Counted from the stretch's first letter, positions 9,127 to 18,122 are shown. The stretch: 64,000 bases of DNA from Paraburkholderia acidipaludis NBRC 101816 (GCF_000684975.1 NZ_BAXZ01000005.1:186001-250000), one strand, 5' to 3'. Program-made: numbers and translations. Notes: generated by a model from the letters alone, not told the origin.

Positions 9127-9236
9127 TGGTTTTAGCAAGCCCCAGGCTCGCCAAAAACCGCGAAATTTCGGGAGACCGCCACGCGCCGCGCAAGCCCGGC
9201 GCGGGCCTGGAGACCTGGCGAAGGCGCCGGCGCACC

Positions 9237-9977
9237 ATGCGAATTCTCATTGCCGAAGATGACAGCATACTCGCGGATGGTCTCGTTCGATCACTCCGCC
9301 AATCGGGCTATGCCGTTGATCACGTGAGGAGCGGCGCGGACGCCGACACCGCCCTCTCCATGCAAACCTTCGACCTGCTGATCCTCGATCTCGGCCTGCC
9401 GAAAATGTCGGGGCTCGAAGTGCTGCGCCGCCTGCGCGCGCGCAACTCGAACCTTCCGGTGCTGATTCTCACCGCCGCCGACAGCGTGGACGAGCGCGTC
9501 AAGGGCCTCGACCTCGGCGCCGACGATTACATGGCCAAGCCCTTCGCGCTCAATGAGCTGGAGGCGCGCGTGCGTGCGCTCACGCGGCGCGGCGCGGGCG
9601 GCGGCCCGACGGTCGTGCGCCACGGCGCCCTCTCCTTCGACCAGATCGGCCGGGTGGCGCGCATCAACGACCAGGTGATCGACCTCTCGGCGCGCGAGCT
9701 GGGCCTGCTCGAAGTGCTGCTGCAGCGGCTTGGGCGGCTCGTCTCCAAGGAACAGCTTGTCGACCACCTCTGCGAATGGGGCGAGGAGGTCAGCAACAAC
9801 GCCATCGAAGTTTATGTGCACCGGCTGCGCAAGAAGCTCGAAGCGGGCGGCGTGCGCATCGTGACCGTGCGCGGGCTGGGCTATTGCCTCGAGAAGGAGC
9901 AGGGCGCACCAAACGTCACGGCAGTCACCGCGACCACCGCGCCGCCGGCCATGCCGGCCAGCCATTACTTCAAATAA
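9237..9977 (+). CDS. OmpR-family response regulator
   Basis: A 246-aa two-domain regulator. The receiver domain shows EDD near residue 7, the phospho-acceptor Asp51 in LLILDLGLPKMSG, and the conserved Lys in DDYMAKPF. The C-terminal winged-helix domain is OmpR/PhoB-like (SARELGLLEVLLQRLGRLVSKEQL, VYVHRLRKKL, VRGLGYCL). It resembles the QseB/TctD/PmrA branch. Start ATG 9237 is chosen because MRILIAEDD is the typical start; upstream in-frame codons run into the recA promoter. The sensor kinase gene follows 12 bases later. It diverges from recA, sharing about 200 bases of intergenic DNA. Confidence 0.93.
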   Translation: MRILIAEDDSILADGLVRSLRQSGYAVDHVRSGADADTALSMQTFDLLILDLGLPKMSGLEVLRRLRARNSNLPVLILTAADSVDERVKGLDLGADDYMAKPFALNELEARVRALTRRGAGGGPTVVRHGALSFDQIGRVARINDQVIDLSARELGLLEVLLQRLGRLVSKEQLVDHLCEWGEEVSNNAIEVYVHRLRKKLEAGGVRIVTVRGLGYCLEKEQGAPNVTAVTATTAPPAMPASHYFK

Positions 9978-9989
9978 CCGGGCGGGAAG

Positions 9990-11549
9990 ATGGCCGAGCC
10001 CGCTCACGCCGCGCGCTCCGCGCCGCCAGCCGACACCCTCGACGACAACGCGCGCGACGCCCGCTACGCGAACCCGTTCGCCCCGCCCGACGAAACCGAA
10101 GCCGCGGCGCAGACGCGGCCCCGCTCGCTCTTCGGCGAGATCCTCGACTGGATGCTCGCGCCGCTCCTGCTGCTCTGGCCGATGAGCATCGCCGTGACCT
10201 ATCTGGTGGCGAAATCGATCGCGAACGGCCCCTTCGACCGCGCGCTGGAAACCGATGCCTACGTGCTCGCACGCCATATCCAGCCGGTCAACGGCGTGGC
10301 CGAACTGTCGCTGCCCGCCGCGGCGAGCGAGCTGATCGGCGCCGACAACATCGACCGCACGTTCTATCAGGTGCTGGGCGGCCGCGGCGAACTCGTGGCC
10401 GGCGACCGCGACATGCCGCTGCCGCACGAGGACGACCGCCCGCCGCCGGGCCTCGTCGAATTCCGTGACGACACGCTGCACGGCATCGACATCCGCGTCG
10501 CCTATACGACGGTGGCGCTGCCGCAGTCGGGCAAGGCGCAACCAGTGCTCGTGCAGGTGGCGGAGACACTCGACAAGCGCCGCCAGCTCGCCAACGACAT
10601 CATCAAAGGCGTGATCCTGCCGCAGTTCGTGATTCTGCCGCTCGCGATCGTGCTCGTGTGGTTCGGGCTCTCGCGGGGGCTCGCGCCGCTGCACGCGCTG
10701 CAGTCGAATATCCGCATGCGCCGGCCCGACGACCTCTCGCCGCTGGAGGCGCGCCGCGCGCCGCCCGAGATCGAACCGCTCGTCACGTCCTTCAACGATC
10801 TGCTGACGCGCCTCGAACAGAACATGGAACTGCAGAAGCGCTTTATCGCCGACGCGGCCCATCAGATGAAGACCCCGCTCGCGGGCCTGCGGACCCAGGC
10901 CGAACTGGCGCTGCGCCAGGACGTCTCGCCCGAGGTCCACCGCTCGCTCGAGCAGATCGCGACCAGCTCCGAACATGCCGCGCGGCTCGTCACGCAGCTG
11001 CTGGTGCTTGCGCGCGCGGAGAACCGCATGTCGGGGCAGATCTTCACGCCCGTCGACACGGCCGAAGTCGCGCGCCATGCCGTGCGCGACTGGGTCCAGC
11101 CGGCCCTCGCGAAGCGGATGGATCTTGGCTACGAAGGGCCGCACGGCGCCGACGACGAAGAGGACAGCGCGGCGCTGGAAGTCGACGGCAACCCGGTGAT
11201 GCTGCGCGAAATGCTTTCGAACCTCATCGACAACGCCATCCGCTACGCGCCGCCGGGCGGACGGATCACCGTGCGCGTGCGCCCGGAGCCGGATGCGCGT
11301 CTCGTGCACCTGGAAGTCGAGGATACGGGCCTCGGCATTCCGGCCGCCGAACGCGAGCGCGTGATCGAACGCTTCTACCGGATCCTCGGCCGCGAGGGCG
11401 ACGGCAGCGGGCTAGGCCTCGCCATCGTCCGCGAAATCGCGACGATGCACGGCGGCACGCTCACCATCGACGACAACGTCTACCAGCAGTCACCGCGGCT
11501 CGCGGGAACGCTCGTGCGCGTAACGCTGCGGCTTCGCGACGCCGCGTAA
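9990..11549 (+). CDS. Sensor histidine kinase, TctE-like
   Basis: A 519-aa membrane kinase. Residues 1-50 are cytoplasmic and disordered; helix 1 is about 53-75, a periplasmic 2CSK_N/TctE-type sensor domain spans about 76-205, helix 2 is about 206-228, then HAMP. The dimerisation box has the phospho-acceptor His291 in AAHQMKTPL; the ATPase domain has N-box SNLIDNAIRY (410-419), G1 DTGLGIP (445-451) and G2 GSGLGLAIV (472-480). TctE-like sensors often respond to carboxylates, which would fit the MHS transporter downstream, but the ligand is not deducible. It forms an operon with the response regulator. Confidence 0.92.
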   Translation: MAEPAHAARSAPPADTLDDNARDARYANPFAPPDETEAAAQTRPRSLFGEILDWMLAPLLLLWPMSIAVTYLVAKSIANGPFDRALETDAYVLARHIQPVNGVAELSLPAAASELIGADNIDRTFYQVLGGRGELVAGDRDMPLPHEDDRPPPGLVEFRDDTLHGIDIRVAYTTVALPQSGKAQPVLVQVAETLDKRRQLANDIIKGVILPQFVILPLAIVLVWFGLSRGLAPLHALQSNIRMRRPDDLSPLEARRAPPEIEPLVTSFNDLLTRLEQNMELQKRFIADAAHQMKTPLAGLRTQAELALRQDVSPEVHRSLEQIATSSEHAARLVTQLLVLARAENRMSGQIFTPVDTAEVARHAVRDWVQPALAKRMDLGYEGPHGADDEEDSAALEVDGNPVMLREMLSNLIDNAIRYAPPGGRITVRVRPEPDARLVHLEVEDTGLGIPAAERERVIERFYRILGREGDGSGLGLAIVREIATMHGGTLTIDDNVYQQSPRLAGTLVRVTLRLRDAA

Positions 11550-11850
11550 GCCGGCGGCGTCGGCAAATTCAGCCAACGGCGTCAGTAAGCTCAGGATGGG
11601 ACTTACCCTTATCCATCTTGAATCGATTCTCGCCGAATCGGCTTATTAGCCGGCGATCAAGAAATATAGCGCACAAATAAAAGCATATTGCGCAAACTTG
11701 CGTGATTGAACCCCATTCACTTCGCGCTTACCCGTACCCTGAGCGCACGTCAGAACCGCGTAAGTTTCCGTTCCAATAATGCTCCGCAGGACCGTCGACC
11801 GCATGCTCCTCGCCCGGCGGACCCCACACATATCAAAACTGGAGACATAC
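11550..11850. other. Intergenic region between kinase and transporter
   Basis: About 300 bases without a gene. The middle (about 11660-11720) is AT-richer than its surroundings and holds an 8-base palindrome TTGCGCAA near 11691. This is the likely place for the transporter promoter or an operator of the upstream two-component system, but I could not define promoter boxes with confidence. Confidence 0.4.
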
Positions 11851-13509
11851 ATGGCAACCGTAGGCGGACAGCTATCGCACGCGCCGATGACAAGCGACGA
11901 AAAACGCGTGATCTTCGCGTCGTCGCTCGGCACCGTGTTCGAGTGGTACGACTTCTATCTGGCCGGCTCGCTCGCGGCCTTCATCAGCAAGAGCTTCTTT
12001 TCCGGCGTCAATCCCACCGCGGGCTTCATCTTCACCCTGCTCGGCTTCGCCGCCGGCTTCGCGGTGCGCCCGTTCGGCGCGATCGTGTTCGGGCGGCTGG
12101 GCGACCTCGTCGGCCGCAAGCACACGTTCCTCGTGACCATCGTGATCATGGGTCTCTCGACCTTCGTGGTCGGCTTCCTGCCCGGCTATGCCGCGATCGG
12201 CATCGCTTCGCCCGTGATCTTCATCGCCATGCGCCTCCTGCAGGGCCTCGCGCTGGGCGGCGAGTACGGCGGCGCCGCGACCTACGTGGCCGAGCACGCG
12301 CCGGCCGGACGCCGCGGCTTCTACACCGCGTGGATCCAGACCACCGCGACGCTCGGCCTGTTCCTTTCGCTGCTCGTGATTCTGGGCGTGCGCCAGTCCG
12401 TGGGCGAAGAACAGTTCGCCGCATGGGCGTGGCGCATTCCGTTCGTCGCTTCGATCCTGCTGCTCGCCGTCTCCGTCTGGATCCGCCTGCAGCTCGACGA
12501 ATCGCCGGCGTTCAAGCGCATCAAGGCCGAGGGCAAGGTGTCGAAGGCACCGCTCTCCGAAGCGTTCGGCCAATGGAAAAACCTGAAGATCGTGATTCTC
12601 GCCCTGATCGGCCTGACCGCCGGCCAGGCCGTGGTCTGGTACACGGGCCAGTTCTACGCGCTGTTCTTCCTCACGCAGACCCTCAAGGTGGACGGCTCAA
12701 GCGCCAACATCCTGATCGCGCTGGCACTGTTGATCGGCACGCCGTTCTTCCTGTTCTTCGGCTCGCTCTCGGACAAGATCGGCCGCAAACCTATCATCAT
12801 GGCCGGCTGCCTGATCGCGGCGCTCACCTACTTCCCGCTCTTCAAGGCGCTCACGCACTTCGCGAACCCCGCGCTCGAAGCCGCCACGCAGCACGCGCCG
12901 ATCGTCGTGATCGCGAACCCGGACGAGTGCTCGTTCCAGTTCAACCCGGTGGGCACGTCGAAGTTCACGTCGTCGTGTGACATCGCCAAGAGCGCGCTGT
13001 CGAAAGCGGGGCTGAACTACTCGAACGTGGCGGCGCCGGCAGGCACGATCGCGCAGATCAAGGTTGGCGACACCGTGATCGACACGTTTGACGGCAAGGC
13101 CGAAGGCGCCAAGGAAAAAGGCGCGGCGTTCGAAAAGACGCTGTCGGGCACGCTGAAGGCGGCGGGATACCCGGCCAAGGCGGACCCGGCACAGCTGAAC
13201 TGGCCGATGACCGTGGTGATCCTGACGATCCTCGTGATCTTCGTGACGATGGTGTATGGGCCAATCGCGGCCATGCTCGTGGAGATGTTCCCCACGCGGA
13301 TACGCTATACCTCGATGTCGCTGCCCTATCACATCGGCAATGGGTGGTTTGGCGGGTTCCTGCCGGCTACCGCGTTCGCGATCGTGGCGGCCAAGGGCGA
13401 TATCTACTCTGGGCTCTGGTATCCGATCATCATTGCACTCGGGACCTTCGTGATCGGGATGCTGTTCCTCAAGGAAACCAAGGACTCGAATATTTACGCG
13501 CAGGATTGA
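11851..13509 (+). CDS. MHS-family metabolite:H+ symporter
   Basis: A 552-aa major facilitator protein of the metabolite:H+ symporter (ShiA/ProP-like) type. Signatures are FEWYDFYLAGSLA in helix 1, FGRLGDLVGRKHTF after helix 2, GGEYGGAATYVAEHAP in the helix 4-5 region, and SDKIGRKP at the loop 8-9 position. Such proteins import organic acids, betaines or shikimate. An insertion of about 110 residues (about 335-443) rich in Ala, Gly and Lys and containing two cysteines separates helices near the ninth and tenth segments; it would lie on one face of the membrane, probably periplasmic. Start ATG 11851 has GGAGA 5 bases upstream; the frame runs further upstream without family resemblance. Confidence 0.9.
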   Translation: MATVGGQLSHAPMTSDEKRVIFASSLGTVFEWYDFYLAGSLAAFISKSFFSGVNPTAGFIFTLLGFAAGFAVRPFGAIVFGRLGDLVGRKHTFLVTIVIMGLSTFVVGFLPGYAAIGIASPVIFIAMRLLQGLALGGEYGGAATYVAEHAPAGRRGFYTAWIQTTATLGLFLSLLVILGVRQSVGEEQFAAWAWRIPFVASILLLAVSVWIRLQLDESPAFKRIKAEGKVSKAPLSEAFGQWKNLKIVILALIGLTAGQAVVWYTGQFYALFFLTQTLKVDGSSANILIALALLIGTPFFLFFGSLSDKIGRKPIIMAGCLIAALTYFPLFKALTHFANPALEAATQHAPIVVIANPDECSFQFNPVGTSKFTSSCDIAKSALSKAGLNYSNVAAPAGTIAQIKVGDTVIDTFDGKAEGAKEKGAAFEKTLSGTLKAAGYPAKADPAQLNWPMTVVILTILVIFVTMVYGPIAAMLVEMFPTRIRYTSMSLPYHIGNGWFGGFLPATAFAIVAAKGDIYSGLWYPIIIALGTFVIGMLFLKETKDSNIYAQD

Positions 13510-13572
13510 GGCGCGCGGGGCGGCTCGGGCAGGCTGGCCGGATCGCCTTCGCGAAAAGTTATTGGGCAGGGG

Positions 13573-13601
13573 TTGACAGTGCCCGGAGGGCTCTGCATAA
13601 T
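13573..13601 (+). promoter_or_regulatory. Sigma-70 promoter of tRNA-Met
   Basis: TTGACA (13573-13578) and CATAAT (13596-13601) are spaced by 17 bases, a near-ideal sigma-70 promoter. The tRNA begins 11 bases past the -10 box. Confidence 0.88.
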
Positions 13602-13611
13602 TATCTTCTTC

Positions 13612-13688
<77 letters not shown>

Positions 13689-13694
13689 AATATC

Positions 13695-13714
13695 TTCCCA
13701 GCAATTGCTGGGAA
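13695..13714. repeat. 20-bp perfect palindrome after the tRNA
   Basis: TTCCCAGCAATTGCTGGGAA is a perfect palindrome starting 6 bases after the tRNA CCA. It could form a hairpin in the tRNA precursor or serve as an integrase or excisionase binding site. Confidence 0.7.
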
Positions 13715-13721
13715 TGCCCAG

Positions 13722-13754
13722 AAACCCCGCTAGAGCGTAGCTCGGCGGGGTTTT
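13722..13754 (+). terminator. Rho-independent terminator after tRNA-Met
   Basis: AAACCCCGC (13722-13730) pairs with GCGGGGTTT (13745-13753), with an inner GAGC/GCTC stem and a T-run. It ends tRNA transcription before the integrase gene. Confidence 0.82.
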
Positions 13755-13810
13755 CTGTTTCCAGCGTTGCCCAGATTCAGCCGGGGGCAACGGGGTCACG
13801 TGGTGGCAAG

Positions 13811-13821
13811 TCTGGGGGTCT
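13811..13821. repeat. G-rich repeat near left island end
   Basis: TCTGGGGGTCT, about 20 bases before the integrase start. The parts TCTGGGGG and GGGGGTCT both recur at the other island end (24107-24123), as expected for integrase arm-binding sites. Function is inferred. Confidence 0.4.
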
Positions 13822-13840
13822 GAATTTCACCTGAGGGGGA

Positions 13841-15067
13841 ATGATGGCTTCAAACCGACTGACCGACGTGATCTGCAAATCCGCACGATACGACCCGGAA
13901 GGCAACACCAAGCGCAAGCTGTTCGACGGCGGCGGGCTCTACCTACAGTTGATGCCTACCGGCTCGAAGACTTGGTGGCTCAAATACCGCTTCAACGGCA
14001 AAGAAAATCGAATCAGCTTCGGCGGCTATCCTCTCGTCTCGCTGGGCGAAGCACGCGAGAAACGCGACGCGGCACGCAAGTTACTGCTTGATGGAATCGA
14101 CCCATCAAAGCACCGGGCCGAAGCCAAGAGGCAGCAAACCTTGCAGGCCGCCAATCTGTTCTCCGTGATCGCAGACGAATGGATCGAGAACAAGCGCGAC
14201 GGCTGGAGCGAGCATCACGCTGAACGCATCCGCAAGCAGCTTGACCGGGAGGTCTGCCCGCATCTGGGCTCCCGACCGATTGGCGAAATCACCTCCCCTG
14301 ACCTTCTGGCGATAATCCGTCGCATCGAGGGACGCGGAGCACTGGAAACCGCCCGGAAGACGCTCCAGACGTGCGGCCAAATATTCCGCTATGCCGTGAT
14401 GACAGGTAGGGCCGAACGCGACCCTTCGGGCGACCTTCGCGGAGCCTTGCGCACTCGCCCAGTAAAGAACATGACGCGCGTTGACGCCTCTGAGCTACCC
14501 GGGCTGATGCGGAAGATCGACGCGTATCAGGGGCGGCAGGAGACACGCCTCGCTATCAAATTGCTGGCGCTCACGTTTGTCCGCACCATTGAATTACGCC
14601 ATGCTGAATGGACGGAAATCGACGTTGAGAAGGCGGAGTGGCGCATCCCTGCCGACAAGATGAAGATGGCGCGCCCCCACATTGTCCCCCTTGCCCAGCA
14701 AACTCTGGGGGTCATCGAGGAGCTTCGGGAGCTTACGGGCGGGGGCCGGTGGCTATTTCCGCACGCGTGGCGCGGCCTCCAGCCCATGAGCGAGAACACG
14801 GTGCTCTACGCGCTCTACCGCATGGGGTATCACTCACGCATGACGGGCCACGGCTTCCGGGGGCTCGCATCAACCATCCTCAACGAACACGGATTCTCGT
14901 CCGACTGGATCGAGCGGCAACTCGCACATATCGACGGCAACGGCGTGCGCGCCGCCTACAATCACGCACAGTATCTGGAGGGGCGACGCACGATGATGCA
15001 GTGGTGGGCCGATTATCTTGAGCGAGAGAGCCGACCGAACGTACTGCCGTTTGCAGCACACGGGTAA
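13841..15067 (+). CDS. int: P4-type tyrosine integrase (first copy)
   Basis: A 408-aa integrase. The N-terminal DUF4102 arm-binding domain (about residues 6-95, with KLFDGGGLYLQLMPTGSK) is followed by a SAM-like core-binding domain and the catalytic domain with Arg248 (TFVRTIELR), His337 and Arg340 (HGFR), His363 (QLAH) and nucleophile Tyr373 (RAAYNHAQY). All catalytic residues are present. It should integrate and excise the island at the adjacent tRNA-Met. Start ATG 13841 is preceded by GAGGGGG. It is about 60% identical by eye to the second integrase 1.4 kb downstream. Confidence 0.95.
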   Translation: MMASNRLTDVICKSARYDPEGNTKRKLFDGGGLYLQLMPTGSKTWWLKYRFNGKENRISFGGYPLVSLGEAREKRDAARKLLLDGIDPSKHRAEAKRQQTLQAANLFSVIADEWIENKRDGWSEHHAERIRKQLDREVCPHLGSRPIGEITSPDLLAIIRRIEGRGALETARKTLQTCGQIFRYAVMTGRAERDPSGDLRGALRTRPVKNMTRVDASELPGLMRKIDAYQGRQETRLAIKLLALTFVRTIELRHAEWTEIDVEKAEWRIPADKMKMARPHIVPLAQQTLGVIEELRELTGGGRWLFPHAWRGLQPMSENTVLYALYRMGYHSRMTGHGFRGLASTILNEHGFSSDWIERQLAHIDGNGVRAAYNHAQYLEGRRTMMQWWADYLERESRPNVLPFAAHG

Positions 15068-15075
15068 GGTATACC

Positions 15076-15089
15076 GGGGGGGGGGGGGG
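15076..15089 (+). repeat. Homopolymer of 14 G
   Basis: Fourteen consecutive G residues lie 8 bases after the first integrase stop and about 120 bases before the HNH gene. Tracts of this length are prone to slippage. It lies outside coding sequence, so any effect would be on transcription or mRNA structure, or it may reflect a sequencing length error. Confidence 0.9.
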
Positions 15090-15212
15090 ACGCAAATGCG
15101 CGCTCCCCCGCCTGCGTATTTCGAACAGTCGCCTGCCACGACAACGTAAAGATCGCTAATAATCTACGCGAGGCGGATTCAAATCTGCGGCAACAAAGTT
15201 GAGGTTACAGCT

Positions 15213-16274
15213 ATGGGGCGCTGCATCTTTTGTGGTGACGAGAAAGATAAGCTCACTGACGAGCACATTATCCCGAAGGCACTGGCGAGTAACGTCTATT
15301 TGCCAAAAGCGTCGTGCGAGCAGTGTCAGCAAATCTGCAACCAGTCATTCGAACAACGATTCCTGAAGGGCTCGAATTTCGTGGCGATGGTACGCGCGCA
15401 ACTCGGTATCCGGGGGCGTCGGAACGAACCGGTCTTCGGTTTCGATCAGCACGGGCATCCGTTGTCGATCGAAGTTCAGCCGGGCTTTCCGCCAATTCGC
15501 GTCGGAATGGCCGCGGCAGGATTTTATCGTCCAATGCAGGTCATCCTGGCCGACGGTCAGAGCCAGCCATTGAGCTATACGTTCCTTCCCGACGCCGTTC
15601 AGCGCCCGATTACATCCGCGTTCTTTGACGATCTGGTAGGAACCCCACACGCCGAAGCGAGCGTAGCGGCATTCTGGGCCGATGGCGATCTTCTTGTCGC
15701 GAATGCCTGGCGGGAGCTACTGGAAGCTTTCGTGGCTTGGGCAAATCGACGCTCATTGATACCAATGGCGTCGTCGATTGCCACCGGAGCAGCGAAGGTG
15801 CCGTTCTCGCTGGACTGGAACGCCCCTTACCGTGATCGCGGGCTCGCGAAAATCAGTTTCATGTACATGCTGAGTCTCCTTGATGAGCCCGCTCGTTACG
15901 ACATATCTTTCAAGCCCATCAGGGATTACCTCCTAACCGGTGAGTACCGCTCCACGGCATGGAGCCACGGTCCGGTGCTGCAGTGGAGCGGCCAGTTCCC
16001 GTTGACCGAACCACAGCTGAAATTCACGTACCTGACGGCGACGGTAACCCGTGGGAGGGATGTCTTCGGTCTGGTGCAACTCCTGAATATGGGATTGTTC
16101 TGCGTAAAGCTTGCCTCGACGGCGGACGCGGCATTAGTGCCTGAAAGCCTAACCACCTATTCGCTCGATAAAGACACGGCGGGTAACTATGTCATGACCT
16201 CGCAACCGCACGTGGCGAGTGAGGTTGGCGCATTCGCGGAAGGCGTGCGAAATAGTGGTTTGTTATGCACATAG
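15213..16274 (+). CDS. HNH endonuclease-like protein
   Basis: A 353-aa protein whose N-terminus is a compact HNH_5-type motif: CIFCGDEKDKLTDEHIIPKAL (two Cys of a zinc knuckle and the catalytic His in EHIIPKAL) followed by CEQCQQICNQ. The remaining 300 residues show no family I recognise. HNH_5 proteins occur as cargo of mobile elements and in defence loci, where they may cut DNA or RNA; no partner gene of a known system is adjacent. Start ATG 15213. It lies alone between the two integrases on their strand, with the poly-G tract in its upstream region. Confidence 0.72.
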   Translation: MGRCIFCGDEKDKLTDEHIIPKALASNVYLPKASCEQCQQICNQSFEQRFLKGSNFVAMVRAQLGIRGRRNEPVFGFDQHGHPLSIEVQPGFPPIRVGMAAAGFYRPMQVILADGQSQPLSYTFLPDAVQRPITSAFFDDLVGTPHAEASVAAFWADGDLLVANAWRELLEAFVAWANRRSLIPMASSIATGAAKVPFSLDWNAPYRDRGLAKISFMYMLSLLDEPARYDISFKPIRDYLLTGEYRSTAWSHGPVLQWSGQFPLTEPQLKFTYLTATVTRGRDVFGLVQLLNMGLFCVKLASTADAALVPESLTTYSLDKDTAGNYVMTSQPHVASEVGAFAEGVRNSGLLCT

Positions 16275-16508
16275 GCTCGGCGGCCATCAAGTCAGATCCC
16301 CCGAACTCGCTCGAGCATCTCCCCCTCGCCATTAATACCCATTCCCGATCGGACTCGACTTGGCGTTGTGGGTCTACCGAGAATTTCTGCCCTCTTTGGC
16401 CGTCCCGTGAAGTGCCTTGAGCCGCTCGCCCGATGTTGTGGAGGAAGTCGCAAATGATTTCCTCCTATCAACATCGCGCCGAGTCGCGCTTCGCCTTTGG
16501 AGGGCCTG

Positions 16509-17753
16509 ATGTCATCGAAACCGTTATCCGATCTGGCGTGTCGGAACGCCAAGCATAATCCGGAAGGTAGCGGAAACAAGCTGTTCGACGGGGGTGGCCT
16601 ATTCCTCGAATTGATGCCCTCCGGCTCGAAGAAGTGGCGGCTCAAATACCGCTTCAACGGCAAAGAAAACCGGATGAGCTTCGGGAGCTATCCGGTAGTT
16701 TCCCTGTCTGTCGCCCGTGAACGCCGAGAGGCCGCGAAGAAGCTGCTGGCAAGCGGGATTGATCCTGCGCGGCATCGGGACGAAGCCCGACGACAAGAGG
16801 CCGAGTCGTCCGGCGCGCAGTTGGCCGTCGTCGCTCGCGATTGGATTGAGGCTCGTCGGGCTCGCTGGAGCGACGATCACGCGAAGCGTATACAGAAGCA
16901 GTTGGAACGAGACATATACCCTGATCTAGGCAATCGGCCCATCGCCGAGATTCGCCCAGCCGAGTTACTGGCAGTCCTCCGCAAGATCGAGAAACGCGGG
17001 GCCGTAGAGGTCGCCAGGAAGAGCCTCCAGACGTGCGGGCAGATTTTCCGCTATGCGGTTGCCACCGGTCGAGCCGAGCGCGATCTGTCGGTCGATCTGC
17101 GCGACGCGCTGACAAGTCGTCCGGTCACGCCGATGGCACGGATTGACGAGCGCGACCTGCCACGATTACTCCGCGAAATCGACGCCTATCAGGGCGAGCC
17201 AGAGACGCGACTCGCTCTCCGGTTTCTCAACCTGACGTTCGTCCGGACCATCGAGCTACGGCGCGCCGAGTGGGTCGAGATAGACATGGATCGGGCTGAG
17301 TGGCGGATTCCTGCCGAGAAGATGAAGAAACGGCGTCCCCATATCGTGCCGCTGTCGAAGCAGGCGTTGGCAGTGCTGGAGGAAATCCGCCCGCTTACCG
17401 GTGCTGGCCGTTGTGTGTTCTCCAGCCCGGTGCGCCGGGGACAACCGCTTAGCGAAAATTTCGTCCTCTCTGCCCTTAGCCGCATGGGATTCCATCGTGT
17501 CATGACGGGGCACGGCTTCCGAGGGCTCGCCTCCACCATCCTCAATGAGCGTGGATTCAACTCGGACTGGATCGAGCGTCAACTCGCGCATATCGACGGC
17601 AACGGCGTGCGCGCCGCCTACAACCACGCTCAATATCTCTCCCAGCGCCGAGACATGATGCAGTGGTGGGCGGACTATCTGGACGAGAAGCGAAGGCCGA
17701 ATGTATTGCAGTTCACGCATCGGGAAGCGAAACATATGGCCGAGCAAAATTAG
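16509..17753 (+). CDS. P4-type tyrosine integrase (second copy)
   Basis: A 414-aa protein with the same layout as the first integrase: DUF4102 N-terminus (KLFDGGGLFLELMPSGSK), core-binding domain, and catalytic Arg (TFVRTIELRR), HGFR, QLAH and the Tyr in RAAYNHAQY. Nothing in the catalytic set is missing, so it is probably functional. Start ATG 16509 has GGAGG 5-6 bases upstream; the frame opens 4 codons earlier at a TTG that lies in the ribosome-binding site. Two intact related integrases suggest tandem insertion of two elements at one tRNA, or a hybrid island. No second tRNA-end copy was found upstream of this gene. Confidence 0.94.
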   Translation: MSSKPLSDLACRNAKHNPEGSGNKLFDGGGLFLELMPSGSKKWRLKYRFNGKENRMSFGSYPVVSLSVARERREAAKKLLASGIDPARHRDEARRQEAESSGAQLAVVARDWIEARRARWSDDHAKRIQKQLERDIYPDLGNRPIAEIRPAELLAVLRKIEKRGAVEVARKSLQTCGQIFRYAVATGRAERDLSVDLRDALTSRPVTPMARIDERDLPRLLREIDAYQGEPETRLALRFLNLTFVRTIELRRAEWVEIDMDRAEWRIPAEKMKKRRPHIVPLSKQALAVLEEIRPLTGAGRCVFSSPVRRGQPLSENFVLSALSRMGFHRVMTGHGFRGLASTILNERGFNSDWIERQLAHIDGNGVRAAYNHAQYLSQRRDMMQWWADYLDEKRRPNVLQFTHREAKHMAEQN

Positions 17754-17834
17754 AGTGTTTCCTCCAGCAGTGAATCAGGCTCCTTGTGCGTCTCCATGCG
17801 CAGCAACCGATAAACCACTTCGCATGGAATCCAA

Positions 17835-18119
17835 ATGGAATCTCAATCCACACATAGTCGTTCGCTTACTTTGGCGAATGCCTCGTTTGCCCACTCTCTG
17901 CCAGCACAAGGGCCACTGTCCCGCCTCCCATCCGGTGGCTTAAGCCGATTCGGTGGGCTCGCGCCATACCTTCCTGTCGGCCGGGAGACTTGGCGTCTGC
18001 TTGTGCTCGCCGGTCGCGCGCCCCAGCCTATCCGCATTGGCTCCCGATGCACGGTCTGGCGCAACGATGACGTCAACGTCTGGCTTGCCGATCCGGCAGC
18101 CTTCACGGTGGTGGGGTGA
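17835..18119 (+). CDS. AlpA-like excisionase/regulator
   Basis: A 94-aa protein whose second half matches AlpA/MerR-like small DNA-binding proteins: LAPYLPVGRETWRLLVLAGRAPQPIRIGSRCTVWRNDDVNVWLAD. In P4-like elements AlpA activates or assists excision and switches on downstream genes. The first 40 residues are unremarkable, and a later start is possible. The stop codon is 3 bases before the DUF3631 gene, so the two are co-transcribed. Its position right after an integrase is the standard satellite arrangement. Confidence 0.75.
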   Translation: MESQSTHSRSLTLANASFAHSLPAQGPLSRLPSGGLSRFGGLAPYLPVGRETWRLLVLAGRAPQPIRIGSRCTVWRNDDVNVWLADPAAFTVVG

Positions 18120-18122
18120 ATC

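Noticed and set aside
9031..9138. Longer recA start
   Set aside because: It would add 36 residues not found in RecA and would cover the LexA box and promoter.
16275..16508. Second attachment site upstream of the second integrase
   Set aside because: No copy of the tRNA end or of the G-rich boxes was found there.
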